Assembly (NCBI GenBank): GCA_006503475.1
Contig: RSEH01000202.1
Span: 24,378 to 88,377, forward strand
DNA length: 64,000 nucleotides
Direction of reading: 5' to 3'
From: Stentor roeselii
Lineage: Eukaryota > Ciliophora > Heterotrichea > Heterotrichida > Stentoridae
Below are positions 59,236 through 64,000 of this stretch, one piece after another (within the stretch, counting starts at the first letter, position 1; every line of letters starts with the position of its first letter). The notes below the pieces were generated by a model that was given only the letters and a program-made list of their open reading frames with translations, was not told the DNA's origin and searched no databases. A program made the position numbers and the translations under genes.

Positions 59236-61633
59236 GTTTTTAGATTTAATAGTGGTATTTCGATATGATTGATTTTTTGATTGAAGTGATTGAAATTAGA
59301 GAGTTTGGGGAGATTAGGGAATTTTTTAGGGTTTTTTTTGGTGGATTGTTAGAGGTTTTGGAAGGGACTTGGAATTTTTTACTCATTTAATAAAATTTGG
59401 TTGAGGAGGAAATTTTAGGAAATTGTCTTTTTTAGTTGGTAGATTTTTTGGGTTTTTGGGAAATTTAGATTAAAATTAGTCAAAGAATTTATAGTGAATA
59501 AATTTTTTATGGTGGGAATTATCATCTTATTATTTAATATCATTAGAAATCTATTTATTATCGATGTCAGGAATTAAAGATTTAAAGTTATATAATAATT
59601 CAAACAACGGGAACTGTTTATGTATAAGGAAATGGTTTGATTTTTCTAAACTGTATACATATGAAAGATGATTGTTTAACTGTAGGGGGCCGATTAATAT
59701 CACTAATTTTATAAAAAGTATCGTGTTATTAAAGAAATTATAAAGTTCAGCGATTATACCCGCAATATGAGTTAAATTTACTCTTGTATTTCTATTTTTT
59801 TATAGTCTATGTAAAATTGTATCTTTTATTATGTAATTATATTCTCAGTGATTTTTTTTGAGAATTTTATACTCCAAAAAAATTTTTTTAATTGCTTATC
59901 CAGAATAAAAAATGCTTTTTTCTGTTTATAGATTATCAGAAATTAATACTCAGAAAGATCTAACAATATTATCAATTTTTTTCATTTTTAATATATCTTA
60001 AATTATGAAGTTGACTTTGAGTGCACAGAAATAGAACTTTTTTTAAACTGAATTGAACGTAAGATATCTCAGGAATATCAATTTGTTCATAAATGCTATC
60101 TACTTTTGATACAAAAGCTATATTAATTGAAAAGTATCATATGATACTTGTAATAATAATTGAAAATGATAAAAGAAATAATTTCGAGCCGTTTCTCAAA
60201 TAAAAGAGATTTAGCAGGACTGATTTTTGGACTCTTAATATCGATAATTAAAAATAATACAATAAATCAATTGATTAAAAAGACTAAAAATGAGATTTTT
60301 ATAGTTATAAAGTAGTTATTCTTTTATTTTAATATAATGTATTTATCATGTGAATCTTAATCTTATTATCAGAAATCTTAGAAATCAAGATGTTTTATTG
60401 ATAATTTTTATCATAATTTGAGAATAATTCCAAATCGTGAAAGTCGTTTCCAAAATATGCTGATTCTGAAATCTCTTCTAATTAAGATTATTTTAATATA
60501 ATATTGCAAAAATAATATTATAAATTACTTATCTTCCAAATACCAGGGCTAAAATAGAAAATAAGATTATAAATACTTATCTTCCAAGAAATAGGAAGCT
60601 TAATAATAGTAAATAATAATAGCTGATTAATATACTTATATTGAATTAGTAAAAACAATTCTATTTGATTCAGTTTCAGAAAGGAACTGAAAGTTCATTT
60701 GAATAATATAAAGATTTTCGGAATTTAATTGAAATACTTCTGCTATTTATTCTAAAAATTTCTCACCTTTATTATGATACCTATATCAAATTTATAAATA
60801 AGATCTATCTTGAATGTAAAGGATTGAGATTATTGGAAGGTTAAGATTATTAGAAAAGTTGTTTAGTTGATTTACAAACTAGATAATGTCCAACATTTTT
60901 AAATGATTAAAAAAGTTCAATGAGCAATCAAATCTTTATAAAAATTGAGAACTAATAAAAGTGGTGAATTTGTATTGCTAAGGTTTCAAAGTATATTCTT
61001 GAATTACCTTTTTTTTTTGAAAATTGAGATAATAGTTAAAATTCAAAATTTCAAATATTTGACCGGCTGACTAAAAAAATAAATCTTATATAAACTTGAA
61101 TTTCTTCAATTTTCATGAATTTTTAGAGGATATTTACAAAATCATATTTATAGTAATCCAATTATCAAATCTTCGAGTTTTATAAAGAACTTAATTGAAA
61201 TTCAAAATGATTATGATAGAGAGAATTACTTATTAATGAATCTAATAAAAACACTGAGGATAACCTTAAAAATTATTGTCTAGGCACAAATAGTAACTTC
61301 TTTATCATTGTTTCTTTCATATATAAGAGTTTACAATCTTTCTATTTAACTCAGCATGTTATAAAATTACAAAGTCCTTCACTTCCTTTCTGATTTAATT
61401 AAGCTTTCTCACTATTATTCAACTCCAAATAATGCCAAAATTATAAAAGTCTAATTCAACCAAATCTAGAATCATCAAATTTTAAGACAGAATTATTCCT
61501 ATATAAGTTCATTTACTCAAAAAAAAATATGAATATATTTAATAAATATCAAGGCTAATAACATCTAGTAAGATAAATTTGGCTTGAACCGAAATTTTTA
61601 TCCATTGTGCGAATAAAAAATCAATGATTATAA
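59236..61633. other. Longest gene-free region, 2.4 kb, AT-rich
   Basis: It separates the divergent 513-residue gene and the receptor gene. The first 230 bp are G/T-rich (upstream skew of the minus gene). The remainder is very AT-rich with many short A and T runs. No tRNA-like B box, rRNA, telomere-like C/A repeat or substantial reading frame was recognised. A short imperfect duplication lies at 60518-60587. Confidence 0.5.
60518..60587. repeat. Short imperfect direct repeat in the 2.4-kb gap
   Basis: A TATAAATTACTTATCTTCCA-like stretch at about 60518-60539 recurs, one base shorter, at about 60568-60587. It is probably a minor local duplication. Confidence 0.4.
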
Positions 61634-64000
61634 ATGCTTTTGAGTTTGTTTGTATTCTTAGTTTCTGCTCAAAATAGTTTGGACGAGATCCCAGTCTTCT
61701 TTTCAAAAGAAACTCCTCCTTCCCTTCTAAATGAATTCTCCTTGTTTCCCAACAAGGAGATTATCAGTTACTCAAGCGCCCCTCTTCTTCCTGACTCTTC
61801 AATTTCGACATGGCCAGTGTTCATAGATTTGACTCTAAACCAGCCATCACTTGCCATGTTCGACCAGCTGTCATTGGGATCAGGTTACTTTTACATAACC
61901 TTAGGATCCAACTCCAATTCCGAAGAATCAAGCAGAAGAATCTATTCACTTTTATCAATAGATGCTGAATCTCAAGCAATAGAGAAGTTAGTTTTAAAGC
62001 TCAAGCTTAAGGATTTGATTATTTTCAGCTCCAGTTCGGCAAAGGTACTTAGGTTCGCTGATCAGGTTCATTCAAGATTGAAAAGTAAAGTTTTCAAGCT
62101 TATCACTTATGATGAAAACTTAGACCTGCAGAGAGGAATGAACTTGGTTCAAAAAGAAGTGAAAAATTTAGGTCTTAGATATTTTATTATTATTGACCAA
62201 GGACCTAGCTTGGCTATCATTCAAAACAGCTTAATAGCGAAGCGTGTCAATGATGTTGGAGCCCTTTTTATCTTTTCATCTTTTTCTATGGGTGAGGTTT
62301 TTATTGAGGGTAGTCTTATCCTGAGCCAAACTGGACTAGAGTCAAGTTCAAGTTACTCAAACTACTGTTACCTCTCAGTTCTCAAATCTATTGAATCAAA
62401 AAAAAATAATAGTGAAATTTTCTCGGTTTTAAACTTGAAAAATAATCAAGTTGTAAACGTGGGAATCATTAATGAAGATGTTTTGATTTTTGGTGAGATT
62501 CTTTATCCAGGAGGGGTGAACTCAATCAATACTTCAATAACCAAAGAGTTGGTTTTTCTTATGGCAAATGGATCGAATGAGATTCATGGTTGGTTCAATA
62601 TTACAATTTTTAGCCATATCTTCAATGCAGCTATTTATGCAGTTTCGAAAATCAACTCGCAAAACCTGATCCCTGGATTCAAGATTGTTCTCAGGCCGAC
62701 TGATACAGGAATATTTTGGTACGAACCGGAATGGTACACCAAGAAACTTTCTGAAGTACTTTATAAGCCTTTTCCGATTCTTTATTTAACTAGTTACTGG
62801 TATAAGAGTGCTCTTGGCAACTCTATTACTTTAAAGAACTTAAGCATGGAAATGCCTCAGATTTCTTCTTTCTCTCAAAATAAAAAGGTGGAAAGTAAGG
62901 AAAATTTCCCTTATTTGGTTAAAATGACTGTTTCTGAATATGAGTATATTACAAATGGATTGAATTTTATATTATCACTTGGATGGAAATCAGTTGTTTT
63001 GTTTGGAACAGATGATCAAGCATATGTAGATATGTACCTTGTCTTTTTAAGTTTATGCAAAGCTAGAGGAGTTAATATTGTGAACCCAGAACATTTAAGA
63101 GTGATCCCAGATACCTATACACGAAAAGATTTCCCGAAGTTTAGAGAATATTTTGAAGCTGCGAAAGCAACTCGTTGCCGGTTTTTTATGGTATTTAATT
63201 GGCAAAGCCTATTTATTTTTGAAGGACTTTATGATGTAGGTGTAAGAAAAGGCGAATTATACACTGTATCAGATATAGGGATAATCGAAAGTTTTATCAG
63301 AGAAACAGACCCTTTCCAAAAAAACAAGTTTAGTGAGTTACTTTCTGGAAGCTTCTTAATAGGCTATAAAGAATGGTCTGGTCCAAATGGACCACAAGTT
63401 TATCAAGAATTGAGCCAAATATATGAAAGCCTTTCATTTTTTTGTATGTGTCATGATACAGTCACTCTCGCAACTGCTGCTATAAACTATGCCCTTGCAC
63501 AAGGAAAAGACATCGAAAACCCAGCTGAACTCATGAAAATAATCAGAGATATTAAAGTTAAAGGCTGCATGGGAGATATTTATTTTAGTCGTGATAATAA
63601 CAACATTGCCTCAGCTAAATTTAGCATCTCTCAATTTTTTGTGGAAGACGGTGAAAATATTACTCAAAAGTTGATTTTAACTTTAGATAAACTTTCGGAT
63701 ACTTTTATTGTTTATGAAAATAAGATTGAATGGCCTGAGAATTCCATTCCAAGCAATTTTTTAGAGGAATATGATTGTCCGTTTGAGGAGAAAGAAATAC
63801 GAAATTCTGATAAAGGGCTAATCGTGCTGCTTGCCCTTTGCTTTATTTTAATCATTGTGTCAGTTATTTGCGCTTTTTGGTCTTGGAAAAAATTTAATTC
63901 TGTTTATTTTGAAATTGAAGGTATTTATGAAGCGAGTTTTTCAGATAAAGTGTTTTTTGCTAGTTTCTTTTTTCAGTTTTTTCAAATTGTGATTTTAGGC
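61634..64000 (+). CDS. Receptor with ANF-receptor/PBP1-like ectodomain and multiple TMs (3' end outside window)
   Basis: The frame is open for 789 codons from the ATG at 61634 (GATTATAAATG) to the window end. MLLSLFVFLVSAQ is a clear signal peptide. A long ectodomain (about 15-725) has alternating strand/helix pattern, N-glycosylation sites and segments such as VVLFGTDDQAYVDMYLVF and FEGLYDVG, which fit a two-lobed type I periplasmic-binding fold. TM1 is at about 728-751 (GLIVLLALCFILIIV...), and a second hydrophobic segment starts near 774. The layout suggests a class C GPCR-like or other multi-TM receptor rather than a single-pass guanylyl cyclase. The ligand is unknown, and the decisive C-terminus is missing. 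Confidence 0.65.
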   Translation, partial: MLLSLFVFLVSAQNSLDEIPVFFSKETPPSLLNEFSLFPNKEIISYSSAPLLPDSSISTWPVFIDLTLNQPSLAMFDQLSLGSGYFYITLGSNSNSEESSRRIYSLLSIDAESQAIEKLVLKLKLKDLIIFSSSSAKVLRFADQVHSRLKSKVFKLITYDENLDLQRGMNLVQKEVKNLGLRYFIIIDQGPSLAIIQNSLIAKRVNDVGALFIFSSFSMGEVFIEGSLILSQTGLESSSSYSNYCYLSVLKSIESKKNNSEIFSVLNLKNNQVVNVGIINEDVLIFGEILYPGGVNSINTSITKELVFLMANGSNEIHGWFNITIFSHIFNAAIYAVSKINSQNLIPGFKIVLRPTDTGIFWYEPEWYTKKLSEVLYKPFPILYLTSYWYKSALGNSITLKNLSMEMPQISSFSQNKKVESKENFPYLVKMTVSEYEYITNGLNFILSLGWKSVVLFGTDDQAYVDMYLVFLSLCKARGVNIVNPEHLRVIPDTYTRKDFPKFREYFEAAKATRCRFFMVFNWQSLFIFEGLYDVGVRKGELYTVSDIGIIESFIRETDPFQKNKFSELLSGSFLIGYKEWSGPNGPQVYQELSQIYESLSFFCMCHDTVTLATAAINYALAQGKDIENPAELMKIIRDIKVKGCMGDIYFSRDNNNIASAKFSISQFFVEDGENITQKLILTLDKLSDTFIVYENKIEWPENSIPSNFLEEYDCPFEEKEIRNSDKGLIVLLALCFILIIVSVICAFWSWKKFNSVYFEIEGIYEASFSDKVFFASFFFQFFQIVILG

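Overview
This window looks like macronuclear DNA from a heterotrich ciliate, most likely Stentor or a close relative such as Spirostomum. Several signs point there. The DNA is AT-rich and gene-dense. TAA, TAG and TGA all act as stops, for example TGA after Sec24, TAG after the TSG101 homolog and TAA after the giant gene, so the code is standard, unlike Blepharisma or Condylostoma. I found six spliceosomal introns and every one is exactly 15 nt (GTA...AG), a heterotrich trait. Many starts sit directly against a TATAA-like box (TATAAATG). The gene content is that of a motile, contractile, membrane-rich protist. The genus is inferred, not proven.

Layout: 1-9.5 kb holds a partial poly(A)-binding protein, an RBM39-like splicing factor, an unknown basic protein, an ESCRT-I TSG101 homolog, a TRIP12/Ufd4-type HECT ligase and a cysteine-less dual-specificity phosphatase homolog. 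9.7-20.7 kb holds a probable RPA3, a Ulp1-like protein assembled across a 15-nt intron with all three catalytic residues replaced, the ciliary central-pair protein SPEF2, a small unknown protein, Sec24, a DUF2804 membrane protein and an active CDPK. 21-28.4 kb is a tandem array of three acyl-CoA oxidases, each with an N-terminal PTS2. 28.6-35.2 kb holds a myristoylated PH/TH1-like protein, an MFS transporter with two 15-nt introns, Rab6, a DYRK kinase, a DHHC palmitoyltransferase whose motif becomes canonical only after removing a stop-free 15-nt intron, and a PLAC8 protein.

35.6-49.9 kb is one apparently intronless gene for a 4,783-residue protein built mostly of about 52 Trp-containing 69-residue units that look like doubled Sfi1 centrin-binding repeats. 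It is the best candidate here for an unusual system: a giant centrin/spasmin-binding scaffold of the contractile (myoneme) apparatus, comparable in concept to the giant spasmin-binding proteins described in Spirostomum. Two younger higher-order duplications are visible inside it.

49.9-59.2 kb holds a SPIN90/Ldb17-like protein, a four-pass membrane protein whose ATG lies 7 bp from that of its divergent neighbour, the axonemal protein CFAP58, a CDPK-like pseudokinase with a 15-nt intron, an arrestin-fold protein and three unknown proteins. 59.2-61.6 kb is the longest gap. The window ends inside a receptor with a signal peptide, a periplasmic-binding-like (ANF-receptor) ectodomain and at least two membrane segments.

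Themes: extreme compaction (gaps of 7, 9 and 11 bp and one stop-codon overlap), minimal introns, Ca2+ signalling (two CDPK-family proteins and a putative centrin scaffold), lipid-anchored proteins (four MG-type N-termini plus a DHHC enzyme), cilia (SPEF2, CFAP58), and three independent pseudoenzymes. The DNA also shows sharp G/C strand-skew blocks that ignore gene boundaries, and strong C-over-G skew on the coding strand just upstream of many starts.
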